DNA of 64,000 nt from Cryptomeria japonica (lineage: Eukaryota > Streptophyta > Pinopsida > Cupressales > Cupressaceae), in contig NC_081410.1 of the NCBI RefSeq assembly GCF_030272615.1, positions 227,330,915-227,394,914 of the forward strand, in the 5' to 3' direction. Position numbers and translations under genes: made by a program. Shown here one piece after another: positions 11,762 to 22,087 of the stretch. Each line of letters begins with the position of its first letter. Positions within the stretch are counted from its first letter, which is position 1. The notes beneath the pieces were generated by a model. The model ran no database searches, was not told the DNA's origin, and saw only the letters and a program-made list of their open reading frames with translations.

Positions 11762-12841
11762 ATGACCCTTGAAACCCTTGAAACATCCCAACCTGAAGAT
11801 CCTCTACCTCTAATCCACCTTGAGCTTATTGATTGGGAAAATGAAGGATATACTGCCATTGATACATTTCCAAATGACCATGCCATATCTGTATATCTTA
11901 ACACAATTGAACCCGTAACAACTCTCACCAGGAATTTCAACAATGCATCTTCCAGTCAAGTGGGTGCCAAATCTCCTAGTCGCAAAAGTGAAAATAAAGA
12001 AAAGAATATCAAGTCTAATGCTCAAAACCATTTATTGGCAACACTAGACCAAGAAAAAGTAAAAATAAAGGATGCATCTAATGGTGAAAAACTCCTCGAG
12101 GCGCCAGAGGATGGGAGATTTGACACTTTACCTAAGCACTATCAAGAAAGGTCACCCATTTTGATCGAACCAACAGAGGCAGTTAACATTGGGACAACAA
12201 AGCAACCAAATATTCTTCATCCAGCGACTTCTCTATCAGAAGAAGAAATGCAACAATATGTGGAATTCTTCAAACGACGACAAATCAATTTTGCATGGTC
12301 ATATGCAGACATGCCAGGGTTAGATCCAGAGCTTATTATGCATCACTTAAATGTTGATCCAAGAGACAAACCAGTTAAACAGAAGTTATGGAAAATGCAT
12401 CCTCATATTACTCTTCTAGTCAAGGCAAAACTAAAGAAATTACTAGATGTCGGATTCATCAGACGTGTAGCATATCCTCAATGGGTATCCAACATTGTTC
12501 CTATTTCAAAACCAGATAAAAGCATCAGAATATGCACAGACTTCAGAGATCTTAATAATGCATGTCCAAAGGATGACTTTCCTTTGCCTAACATTGACAT
12601 CATTGTAGATTTAATTGCTGGACACTCCATGTTTTCTCTAATGGATGGTTTCTCCGGATACAATCAGATCAAAATAGCACCTGAAGATCAAGAAAAGACA
12701 ACTTTCACATGCCCATGGGGTACTTTCTGCTGGAACGTCATGCCTTTTGGATTAAAGAATGTCGGTGCTACATATCAAAGAGCTATAAAAACTATATTTC
12801 ATGACATGATGCATACATTCATGGAAGACTATGTTAGCTAA
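11762..12841 (+). CDS. Reverse transcriptase N-terminal part (element A), cut at active site
   Basis: Open in frame 2 for 359 codons; ATG 11762 is only the first in-frame Met after a stop, since the natural product is a polyprotein. RT blocks in order: NFAWSYADMPGLDP, MHPHITLLVKAKLKKLL, GFIRRV, WVSNIVPISKPDKSIRICTD, FRDLNNACPKDDFPLPNID, MDGFSGYNQIKIAPEDQEKT, WGTFCWNVMPFGLKN. The ORF then reads MEDYVS and stops where the YVDD box should follow. About 11 bases carrying the two catalytic aspartates are missing, and the downstream RT continues in frame 3. The enzyme cannot function. Confidence 0.9.
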   Translation: MTLETLETSQPEDPLPLIHLELIDWENEGYTAIDTFPNDHAISVYLNTIEPVTTLTRNFNNASSSQVGAKSPSRKSENKEKNIKSNAQNHLLATLDQEKVKIKDASNGEKLLEAPEDGRFDTLPKHYQERSPILIEPTEAVNIGTTKQPNILHPATSLSEEEMQQYVEFFKRRQINFAWSYADMPGLDPELIMHHLNVDPRDKPVKQKLWKMHPHITLLVKAKLKKLLDVGFIRRVAYPQWVSNIVPISKPDKSIRICTDFRDLNNACPKDDFPLPNIDIIVDLIAGHSMFSLMDGFSGYNQIKIAPEDQEKTTFTCPWGTFCWNVMPFGLKNVGATYQRAIKTIFHDMMHTFMEDYVS

Positions 12842-13673
12842 ATCACACAATAGAGAAGTACATATAGAGATACTGGAAAAGATCTTTGACATGTTAGAAC
12901 AATACAAGCTAAGGCTAAACCCTAAGAAATTTGCCTTTGGTGTTACTTCAAGAAAGCTATTGGGATATATTGTTTCAAAAAGAGGAATCGAAGTAGATCT
13001 AGCTAACGTTAGAGCAATCATGGAAATGGCATCTCCCAAGAATATCAGTCAACTAAGATCACTACAAGGAAAACTCCAGTCAATCACAAGATTTGCTGCT
13101 CAACTAGTAGATAAATGCCAACCATTCACTCACTTATTACACAAGAATGTTAATTTCAAATGGGACCATCAATGTGAAGAAGCATTCAACAAGATCAAGG
13201 CATATCTCATGCAGCCACCTATTCTAATGTCACCAATTCTAGGAAAGCCATTATTACTCTATGTATCAACTACCGAAGTATCATTGGGAGTTTTTCTCAC
13301 ACAACAAGATAAGGAAGGAAAAGAATGAGCCATCTACTACATAAGTGGAACACTAGTGGGATATGAGATCAACTATTCATCAACAAAAAAAGCATGCTTG
13401 GCAGTAGTTTTTGCTTCTCAAAAACTCCGACACTATCTACTATCTCACTCTGTCAAGTTAATAGCTAAAATTGATCCTTTGAAATATTTACTCAGCAAAG
13501 CCACATTGACAGGACGACTAGTAAAATGGATCATGATTCTAAGCGAGTTTGATATTGAATATGTTGATAGAAAAGCTATCAAAGGACAAGTTATCGTAGA
13601 TCAACTAGTGGAAACACCACTTCAAGATGACCATCCTTTTTACAGATTGAGTTTCCTGATGCTGATATCCTAA
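12831..13673 (+). pseudogene. RT thumb and first RNase H of element A
   Basis: Frame 3, picked up directly after the deleted YVDD box (AKSHNREVHIEILEKIF). It contains the LNPKKFAFGV and LLGYIVSKRGIEVD blocks and then the RNase H typical of Gypsy RTs (LLLYVSTTEVSLGVFLTQQD, IYYISGT, YSSTKKACLAVVFASQKLRHYL, DPLKYLLSKATLTGRLVKW). One TGA at 13326-13328 splits it, where relatives have arginine (CGA to TGA). It would remove RNA from RNA/DNA hybrids during replication. Confidence 0.85.
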
Positions 13674-14470
13674 TAGTTAGAACAAAATCACGATAACTAT
13701 ACTTTGATGGTTCATATACACAACATGGATCAGGAGCAGGCATTCTTTTCATCACACCACAAGGTCATATAATCCCAAAAGCATACAAATTAAGCTTTTC
13801 ATGCACAAACAATATGGCAGAGTATGAAGCATTGGTAATAGGTATCAAAATGGCTGTAGAATGGAACATTAAATAACCTCAAGTCTTTGGAGACTCTCAG
13901 CTTGTCATTAATCAAATCAATGATGACTATCAAACAAAATATGACAAACTCATGCCTTACAAAAAGATGGTTGATGATATCAAGAAACACTTTGTAGAAA
14001 TAACTTTTGAATAGATCCCAAGAAATGGCAACAAAGCAGCAAACGCCATGGCTACACTTGCTTCTCTATTGCAGACATAGGAAAATCAACAGCGTTATGA
14101 ATTCCTAGTTGAAGAGTTGTTTTATCCTGCCTTTAATTGTCTTGATTCCCAAACCATTTGTCAACTTATTGGACATGATTCCTTCTGCTATGGCCAAACT
14201 TACACATACGTAAAAGATAAAATCTTACCTCTAGATTTATCAAAAAACCAAAAGAGAAAATTTATTCACCAATCCTCTCATTTTACTCTCATCGCAGATA
14301 CCCTGTTTAAACGAGGTCTAGACAGTACTCTCTTAAGATGTATTGAACAAGAAGAATCTGAGAAGGCCTTACATGAAGTCCATAATGAAATTTGTGTTAC
14401 TCATTCAAGTGGTCTTACCCTTTTGAAAAAACTCATATGCTTGGGCTATTATTGGCCAACCATGGAATGA
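13674..14470 (+). pseudogene. Second (archaeal-type) RNase H and integrase N-terminus, element A
   Basis: Frame 2. LYFDGSYTQHGSGAGILF, NNMAEYEALVIGIKMAVEW, FGDSQLVINQIN form a second RNase H domain with an Asp-Glu-Asp arrangement, the acquired domain that marks Tat-lineage Gypsy elements. It continues into the integrase N-terminal region (HEVHNEICVTHSSGLTLLKKLICLGYYWPTME) with its zinc-binding histidines. Stops fall near 13694, 13875, 14012 and 14078; the one after ITFE fits TGG to TAG. A frame change separates this part from the integrase core. Confidence 0.8.
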
Positions 14471-14583
14471 GATTCTTTTTAGATAACGAGAACATACAAA
14501 CAATGTCAGATCCATGGGAATTTGATCCATGCACCAACACAAGAACTCTAGGCTTTAGCAACACATCTTGGCCTTTTTGCTAA

Positions 14584-15444
14584 TGGGGTCTTGATCTGGT
14601 AGGAAAGATAAATCCTTCTTCATCAAATGGACACAAATTCATCCTTGTAGCTATAGAATATTTCATAAAATGGATTGAGGCTGTACCTCTCATCAATATC
14701 ACAGGAAAATAAATTGCTGCATTTATCTTGAATTACATCATCTGCCGCTATGGAATACCAATGACCATTATCACTGATAATGGGTGACCATTCAAGAACC
14801 AGGATGTACAAGAGCTATGTGAGAAGTTCAAAATCTAGCATAGATTCTCCATACCATATTATCCACAAGGAAATGAGCAGGTTGAAGCATCTAACAAAAC
14901 TATTCTGAAAATCCTTAAAAAGACAGTGAACGATGCTAGGAAAGATTGGCATATTCAACTGAACTATGCTCTCTAGGCCTACTGCACTAGTATCCACACA
15001 CTGATGGGTGACACACCTTTCTCTCTTGTATATGGATCAGAAGCCATATTACCAATCGAAGTAGAGATACCCTCTCTACGTGTATCATTAAAAGGTCTCA
15101 TCCCAGATGAAGAACAATGAGTATCTAGACTACAAGAGTTAGAACTGATCCATGAATGAATACAAAATGCCTTTGATCATTTAAAGGTATATCAACAAAG
15201 AATGTGCCAGAGCTATAATCACAAGGTTAAACCATGAATCTTTCAAGTTGGGGAACTAGTGCTAGAAGAAAATCCACACAATCAGGCAGATCGAGAAAAG
15301 AAAGGAAAGTTTGAACCAAACTGGTTAGGTCCATTTGTGATCACAGGAGTATTTAGATTAGGAGCATATCAACTATCAACACAGGACGAAGATCAACTTG
15401 AATAACCCATCAATAGCATGCACCTGAAAAAGTTTTATGTTTGA
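14584..15444 (+). pseudogene. Integrase core and C-terminus of element A
   Basis: Frame 1, ending at TGA 15442-15444. The catalytic D-D-E is recognisable: first Asp in GLDLVGK, second in IITDNG, Glu in NEQVEASNK. Downstream markers are DTPFSLVYGSEAILPIEVEIP, KGKFEPNWLGPFVI and GAYQLS. At least nine internal stops occur, for example after DNG, where family members have arginine (CGA to TGA), and after NYAL, where TGG to TAG fits. The same DNG-stop is found independently in element D. It would insert element cDNA into the genome; here inactive. Confidence 0.85.
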
Positions 15445-17099
15445 AAAATCAGAAAAATAAAAAACAATGAAAAATCAGAAAAAAAAAATAAAATGAAAAA
15501 GTAGAAAATCCAAAAAACTCAAATATCAGAAAAAGTGCAATAAAAACAGATGGTAAAAACCTTAACTGGCACTATCTGTCTGCTAGCTCTTCCATCTATT
15601 AGTTCATGCATTTTTCCGTTTGCATCCATTCATTTTCCATCAACGCTGATCATCATAAGCATTTGTACATACTCAGACATCCTAGGTGGCTTCTCGCCAT
15701 GGTTTGGATCCTTGGATATATCATAACAACTTTGTTTCTAGGCTTGGCGCAAAATCCTACACCTAGCTGGGGGCAAACTCTTGATCATTTTGAGCTTAAT
15801 CAAACAAGTAGAACAACAGTTAGACAGCTCTTATCAAGTGAAAACTGAGACACATCCAACATTGAACACAAGATCAAACTATCAACTATCAAGCTATCAC
15901 AAAATCAATCTAAGAACACTCTTCAGTGGATAATATCTTTTGGATAAGGATTGTAACATGATTGTTCAACTTTTCTATATTGCTTTTCACTACCATGATT
16001 TCTAAGTGACTCCAAGATGTCATTGACTAGAGGAACAAGGAAGGAACATGATATTTTTCTTGTCTACTGTCTGAAAATTAATCATTAATATGTGCAAATT
16101 TGTCTTGGGACATGATCATCAGAATATCATTGAAGAAATTTCCAATTTACATATTGAAATGATTAATACTGCCTGTTTTACGCAAACAACACTCAGGTCA
16201 TCATGGTTCAATTATACCTCGATGCTTGTGTTAACTTGCTATATCAAAATATAGGAAAGAAGTGCTCAGGTCATCATGGTTTAATTATATCATCTATGTT
16301 TGCACTCACTTCCCACATTTCAAAAGCTCAATGATGACAAAAACGCTAAATAATTCAGTGACTGGTCCGATCGTTGCATCTCATTGCATTTCATTCTTGC
16401 ATGGGATCCCGTAGGCTTTTTTTATCCAAGGTTAAATCTATTGCAGGAATCATCAAGATATCATCACAAGTGTATACGCAATCAGAATGATGAACTCATA
16501 TCTCTTCAGATATTATCAACCTATCCCAAATCTTATGCTATCTCCCTCAACAAAATCAACAATCAGCATATCCAAAAAAGTTTCTGCAACTTGATATCAA
16601 CAAATTGTTAGCTCTTTATCTAATCAACCTTATCAAATCAGATCAATCAATCAAACCTAATCGATTCCATCATGTCTTATATAGGATGTATCCTTCCTTA
16701 AACTAGACGTTCTGATCATGTCTTATATAGGATGAATCCATCTAGAAACCAGATGTTTTGATCACCGTTGTCTTATAGAGGATGAATCCTTCCTGAAATT
16801 AGATTGAATTTTAATCTTATCAATCTAATCAATCAAGATTTATCAATCTTACCAATTTAATCAATCAAGCTAATCAAAGAACTCACATTTTCATCAAAAC
16901 ACAGTTGCAAAGATCAAATCAAATCTACCGAGATATCAATTTCGCAAAACACTCCAAAGATCAATTATCTCAATTGATCTCCCCAGGGGACATCATCGTA
17001 CCATAATTTAGCAATCAAAAGCTGGGGCATCCTATCAAATCAATATCAGCATCAAAATGAGATTATTCTTTGAATCAACGCGTCATCAAACCTCGCTTT
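15445..17099 (+). other. 3' untranslated part of element A
   Basis: Begins with an A-rich stretch (15445-15560) of repeated gaaaaatcag-like words, also seen after the pol stop of element D. It includes three spaced copies of a gtcttatatagaggatg-type word (about 16673-16800). Small ORFs (15606-15848, 16384-16611) show no known domain. Unlike element D, no antisense plant-mobile-domain ORF is present. Confidence 0.6.
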
Positions 17100-17113
17100 A
17101 AAGAGGGGAAAAA
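17100..17113 (+). other. Polypurine tract of element A
   Basis: aaagaggggaaaaa lies directly before the 3' LTR start (tgtata), the position where plus-strand cDNA synthesis is primed. Element D has aaagaggggcaaa at the same place. Confidence 0.85.
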
Positions 17114-18127
17114 TGTATACACCTAAAAATGGTCATAAGATAATTAATTAAATAAGCAATTATTTAATTAATCCTCCTCCCTAATTTAATTGAATTCATC
17201 AATAATTTGACTAAATTTCCCCTTTCATCTACTTATTAATAAATCTAAGGATTTATTTAATAGGTTCATTCCAATAATCCTCTTTAATTAATTAATTCTT
17301 CTCCATCAAAACCATTTCTTCTAAATCCCTTAATTAATTAAAACAAATCAAATTCATGAGTTGTTGAGATTAATTAGCCTTTTCCCATTATTTGTATTTT
17401 TAAATTCAAATTCTCCTAACTTCTACCACTCCTAAACCTAACCATTCCTAAAACTAACCCATTCTACCTACCACCATGTTCCCTTTCATTCAACCTCTTC
17501 TAGAAGCTTTGTGAAACTTGTCACTAAGTGTTCCCTTTCATTCAACCTCTTCTAGAAGCTTCTTGACACTTGTCACCATAGATATGACAGATGTTCCCTT
17601 TAGTCCAACCCCTTTACCAACCTCCTTCAATTTAACCATTGATATCTTTAAATCAATCTTGACCGTTGATTCCTACCACATCACCCCTAGCCTTGGGAAA
17701 TCCTATAAATAGACCTCATTTGGAGCACAAAGGGTCCCAATTTCATCTCATCTTATGCATTGTTACTATAGGCATCTAGCTTCTAGTTTTTCATTTCAAG
17801 CATTGTTATCATGTTCAAATCTTAGCTTAATTGCATCTTCATTCTAGCCTATTTTCTAGAATAATCATGAAATCATGTAGCTTAATCATGCTATCATTGC
17901 TAGATCATGCATCATGATCATTTAAATCCTCCATCTAAGTGTAGTCAAGTCACTGTAATTTGCATACCAAGATCTAAGAGCAAAATTCATATTTGCATTT
18001 ACTAGGAGGCAATAGATTGCTTAGCTATGGTTTTACATTTGCTTGATTAAATCTTCTAACCATGCTTGTAATGATTTAGTGAGTGCATTGTGGTTGCAGG
18101 TACAGGTACACTTCATAGAGAATGACA
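17114..18127 (+). repeat. 3' LTR of element A
   Basis: Starts tgtatacacc and ends gaatgaca, keeping the TG...CA ends lost in the 5' copy. TATAAATA is at 17704-17711. The right-hand TSD gttac follows at 18128-18132. Confidence 0.93.
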
Positions 18128-18132
18128 GTTAC

Positions 18133-19138
18133 AGTTGTGAGAAAGGGATTTGATAAGAGAAAAGGAGAAAATGCAAGAAATGATGGAGAAGAGCTATAGG
18201 AATCAAAAATAAAAGTTGCAAAATTGAGGAATAAGGTGGACATTATGATTTCCATGGTATCATAAATTCTCAACTGCAAACCATCACCATAAGTATATAC
18301 ATTATTTCTTTGGGAGTAGTTTCTTAATTTCTAGTTTATGCAAATGTATTTAGATTTTCCTTTTTCAATTGTTTCTCCTAGAGAATTCTTTAATTTTTTT
18401 AGTCTACTCCAAAACTATAGAATGCCTTGTATGAGTTTTACATCCATAACCTTGTTGTGTGATATAACATTAGCTAGAATCCACTTATGTATATAGGAGG
18501 TGTTTAGTTAAGAGAATTTCATTCTTATTTATAGAATGAAGAAAATTTTGGTTATCAAATGCTTACATACGGGGAGGTTGAGAAAACAACTACATTGTCC
18601 CTTCAGGTTGAATCAAACAACACAGATGCTATGACAAATGAGTGGGTGTTACTCACCAATGAGCATGACATTCAACAATGCATATTAGCATCTAAGACAT
18701 ATATTTATGCAGTGTATAAGAGTAATTCATGCATAGGGTAGTGATATTTTACATTTTGTTCCAACACGTTGGAAATAACTCATACATGAGTTAAAACAAA
18801 AGAAACCTTATTCCCTATACAATTGCCATGTAGCTATTCATTGAGCTAGAAAATATATAGTTTTTGGCCAAAGAGTAAAAATTGAAGTGGATGGCACTTG
18901 TTTTCCAGCCTCCACTCCTTTTGTGGCCCATACTAGATTACAAAAGGTCTGAGTAGAATAATGAGGACACTAAGAAACCCAGGTGGCAAAGTATTGCAAA
19001 GTCAAATGGATTCTACTGGAATCCTTTAGTAGAAAATTTAGGAGTTATTGCTTATTTTGATTTTAGAGAGATGACTCTCTTTCATAATAGGATATTGAGG
19101 CCTACTTTGGGACAAACACGAGTCTAAGTTGGGGGGAA
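18133..19138 (+). other. Degenerate interior of an unidentified LTR element
   Basis: No domain is recognisable, although a weak open stretch (18559-18741) occurs. It ends in agtctaagttgggggg (PPT-like, about 19121-19138), the typical run just before the 3' LTR of some plant Gypsy elements. It continues, across element A, the sequence left of 4969. Confidence 0.3.
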
Positions 19139-20250
19139 TGATAGGCCTCTAATTTGTCCATATTTTATCAGTTATGTTATAGACTTTAGTTAAGTTTTAT
19201 GGTATAAGTGTTATGAGCCTCAATCCTAGTATGACCTATTATGGTATTAAAACTTCATTGGAGCACTTTTAATATGTTTAGTTAATGATTCTAATAGAAT
19301 ACATATATGCTAATGAATGTGCATGTTATGGATGGAAATGTTTAATTACTATGGTTTACAGTGTTGTATATATTAATTTGTTTTGTAGCACTTTCTCTTG
19401 GGTCAAAAGTGGTTGTTCCTACAACCAAGCATTGTGTCAACTCCTGCAACCATGGGCAAAGCCAACGTTGATTTTGTCAAAAGTAGTTTTAGGAAGATCA
19501 AACTATCTAAGGGAAACACTCATACATAGACACCTTTCAGTATGACCTAAACTACCTAAGCACATGTTATAAAATAGTCAGTTAAGTTGATTCAAGTGGA
19601 TAATTTTGTTTTAAGTGGTTGTTAAGATTTGTAGTCCTAATGGGGCTCTTCTTAGTTTATGGTTCTTTAATTCATTTAATAAATCTCTCCCTAGATCTAG
19701 GAATCAAGTTGTAGTTGGTTAGAGAGTTAGTCATAGGAGTAATGTTATAAATAAGCTTGTGTTCAATTTGAAAAGGTTAACGATTCTATGACTATGCCAT
19801 TAGTTATATTTTGAAGCAACTATGTAAATCTTAATGAATAGAATACAATGAATTTTTGATCTTGTTATATAAACTCATGAATTCATAGTGAGTACTTACT
19901 GAAGGGGACCCACTTGAGGTAAACCTACTCTTAATATTAGCTTAGTTTAGCTATTTTTGTTTTTTAGAAATTTAGAATCAAAGTAGTTTTCTTGAAAGTA
20001 GAATAATAGTTTCATTGCTTACTATTCTTGCAACAACCATAATTGAGATATAATAGATAATGCATAAGTAATGGTAATAAATGTTTGCTCAATAGAAGTT
20101 GGTTGGATTATTTTATTGTCACCTTAGATTAAGATGTTGAAAAATAATGTTTCGGTTGCATTGCACATATTCATTTCTTGAAATTTCCATTTGAGTATAA
20201 GTTATTTTCAACAGTTGTTTTCCAACTCTTTCTTTTATTGCAATCTTTAC
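19139..20250 (+). repeat. Candidate 3' LTR of an old Gypsy-like element
   Basis: Starts with tgatagg directly after the PPT-like run and may end near ctttaca at 20250. A TATA-like ataaataag lies near 19749. No partner LTR is in the window and no TSD was found. Element B inserted just beyond its proposed end. Confidence 0.35.
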
Positions 20251-20257
20251 AATTAAC

Positions 20258-20262
20258 ATAGG
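20258..20262. repeat. Target-site duplication atagg, left copy (element B)
   Basis: atagg before the left LTR is repeated at 36668-36672 right after the right LTR, fixing the outer limits of element B in spite of the large nested insertion. Confidence 0.88.
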
Positions 20263-21464
20263 TGTAATGGTGAAAATTAACACTTAGGTTTTAAAATAAT
20301 AAAACCACTAACTAGCCCAATTAACACCATAACATTGAAAGAGGTTTGAAACCAATATATCTAGGTTCAATCCTTATGGGAAAGAGACTAAGATTTTGAT
20401 TGGATTCAACTGGTTGATTATGATTTATCCTCTTTCTTAAGTTGAATTGGATTGATTATGAAATTGAGGCAAAACAATGAATTATTGAAGTGATTTGATA
20501 TAAACACTAACCTACAAATATCCCACTAAGCCACAAAATTGGATCTGGGAAAAATAAGATGTGTCAGACTTGTTCCTGAAAGTTTGGTCTGATTTTTTTG
20601 GACCAGGTAGCATAGATCTGCCTTGGTCCTCTGAATTTTCCACCGTCAAAAGCTAACTTATTCATCATTGTTGACTCTACCAGATTTCTCGTGTATATCT
20701 CCACACTTATTTTTTGCAGACAAAAGGAAAGGATAATATGTTGGGAATAAGGTTTTGCCTTAGGTAAAACCCCGGTTTTGGAATTAACCATGAAATTAAA
20801 GTTAGAAATGTAATAAAATACTATAATAAAGTGCTTTTCTTTTGAGGGAAAGACTAAATTTGAAACGTAATGCTAAAAAAACCACAATGTTTACCTTGAT
20901 GAAGTTTTTTTTGTCTTCACACAAATTGATTATGGTTACATCTAGGATGTCTTCATAAAACATTATTCATGAATGCCATCTTCAATGCTTGAACTTGACT
21001 TTGAATATTTCTTCTCTAATGCTTGATGAATGACTAATTGCTTGCTCCCTTGAATTTTATAGAGTGTATATCTTGATTTCAATTTTGCTAGGTTAGAAAT
21101 GAGAGGGTTAGACCTCCTTTTATACTTGACGATCAAAAATAAAATTGAATTTTTACAATAGACCGACATGGGATCCAAATTCCTGCTCATTCATGTGACT
21201 ATTAGGTGGATATAATTTAGGGCCCAATTAAGAGGCCCAAGGCATGGTATTCCTTGGTCCTGATTTGGGACTAGGTCGTGGTACGTCCTGGTCCTAAAAA
21301 TAAAGATGTAAGAAATGAGGTGAAATTGGGAAATTGATGAAAATGCAAAATAGGTATGTGGTGTAAGAAAAATTGATAATTCAACCAGGCCTTGGAAACT
21401 AGAATGCCAAAGCGAGGCTCATGTGATGAAAAATTTATAGGTGAGTACAATTCAAGATGCTACA
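20263..21464 (-). repeat. 3' LTR of element B (left copy)
   Basis: Pairs with 35472-36667. On the minus strand it begins tgtagcatcttg and ends ttcaccattaca (TG...CA). It is 1202 bp and clearly diverged from its partner by substitutions and small indels. Confidence 0.88.
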
Positions 21465-21479
21465 TTCAACCCCCACTTT
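21465..21479 (-). other. Polypurine tract of element B
   Basis: Read on the minus strand: aaagtgggggttgaa directly followed by the LTR start tgtagc. It fixes the minus orientation of the element. Confidence 0.8.
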
Positions 21480-21562
21480 AGTAGGAGTATGAGACTAAGC
21501 ATACTCTCAATAAAGTACAAAGTTGATAAGTAGGAGATATTTTCCACAACAAGTCAAATTAT

Positions 21563-21867
21563 GATATTGATATTAGGATTCAACTGTGGAGTTTTTAAGT
21601 TAGACTCATTGACCCATGTTTCATGAGTAGTGGTTCACAAGAAATCATCTCCCATGAGAATGAATGATCCAATTAACACTCATTTCATCTAAGTCATGCT
21701 CACAGAGGTGAAGCATTGGAACTTCCTGGGAGGTCACCCATCCCAGTACTACTCCAAATCAATCAATACTTAACCACAAATTTTCCTCCAAGGTTAAAAA
21801 TACTTAGCTTGCAGCCCCATTTGTAAAACCTTCAGCAAGTGTTGTGCCTTATGAACTATTCATTATA
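21563..21867 (-). repeat. LTR-like unit with 5S rRNA-derived core (TRIM unit m1)
   Basis: A 305-bp unit related to 30718-31021 (304 bp), in inverted orientation. On the minus strand it starts tataatgaatagttcataagg and ends aatatca. A 59-bp spacer with a PPT-like aaagggg run (21868-21926) separates it from the next unit. Size, pairing and the 5S-like core resemble Cassandra TRIM elements, but no clear PBS is visible. Confidence 0.65.
21714..21796 (-). pseudogene. 5S rRNA-derived segment in unit m1
   Basis: On the minus strand ggagtagtactgggatgggt and the following gacctcccaggaagttcc match the internal promoter half of plant 5S rRNA (IE and C box), preceded by a weaker gtggttaag A-box match. 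The first third of 5S rRNA is not recognisable, so this is a derived regulatory core rather than a functional 5S gene. Confidence 0.7.
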
Positions 21868-21926
21868 GAGCCCCTTTATCTCATCAATTGATAAGTGGGA
21901 TATATTTTCTATAGAATGTCAAATTA

Positions 21927-22087
21927 TGATATTTCTATCAAGATTGAATTGTGTAATTTTTGAGTCAAATTCTCTAACCCATGTTTCATGAGTAGTGGTT
22001 CACAATAACCCATGTCTCATGAGAATGAATGGTCCACTGGCACTCATTTCATCTAGGTGATACTCATGGGCCTTCCTGGGAGGTCAC
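21927..22087 (-). repeat. TRIM unit m2, distal part (interrupted by chromovirus C)
   Basis: Same unit type as m1. It continues at 30159 beyond chromovirus C. The break lies inside the 5S-like C box: the left side ends cctgggaggtcac and the right side resumes atcacccatcccag, which together give the sequence still intact in unit m1 at 21729-21750. Confidence 0.65.
22083..22087. repeat. Target-site duplication gtcac, left copy (chromovirus C)
   Basis: gtcac here and atcac at 30159-30163 flank element C (one G/A difference). The intact pre-insertion sequence is still visible in unit m1. Confidence 0.8.

Larger units (their letters stand above)
4974..18127 (+). mobile_element. Tat-like Ty3/Gypsy LTR retrotransposon A, full length but inactive
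   Basis: A 13.15-kb element bounded by LTRs of 999 and 1014 bp and a 5-bp TSD (gttac). Order on the + strand: 5' LTR, PBS, 2.2-kb leader, gag, protease, G-patch linker, RT, RNase H, second (archaeal-type) RNase H, integrase, 1.65-kb 3' untranslated part, PPT, 3' LTR. The second RNase H before the integrase, the G-patch and the long leader are marks of the plant Tat/Ogre branch of Gypsy elements. The LTRs differ only at scattered positions, pointing to a fairly recent insertion, yet the coding region has many stops, at least four frame changes and a deletion of the RT active site. Confidence 0.93.

Noticed and set aside
15606-15848. 80-codon ORF as a possible extra gene or envelope-like ORF in element A
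   Set aside because: No recognisable domain. It lies in the non-coding 3' region; the hydrophobic stretch is short and unsupported by any conserved counterpart in element D.
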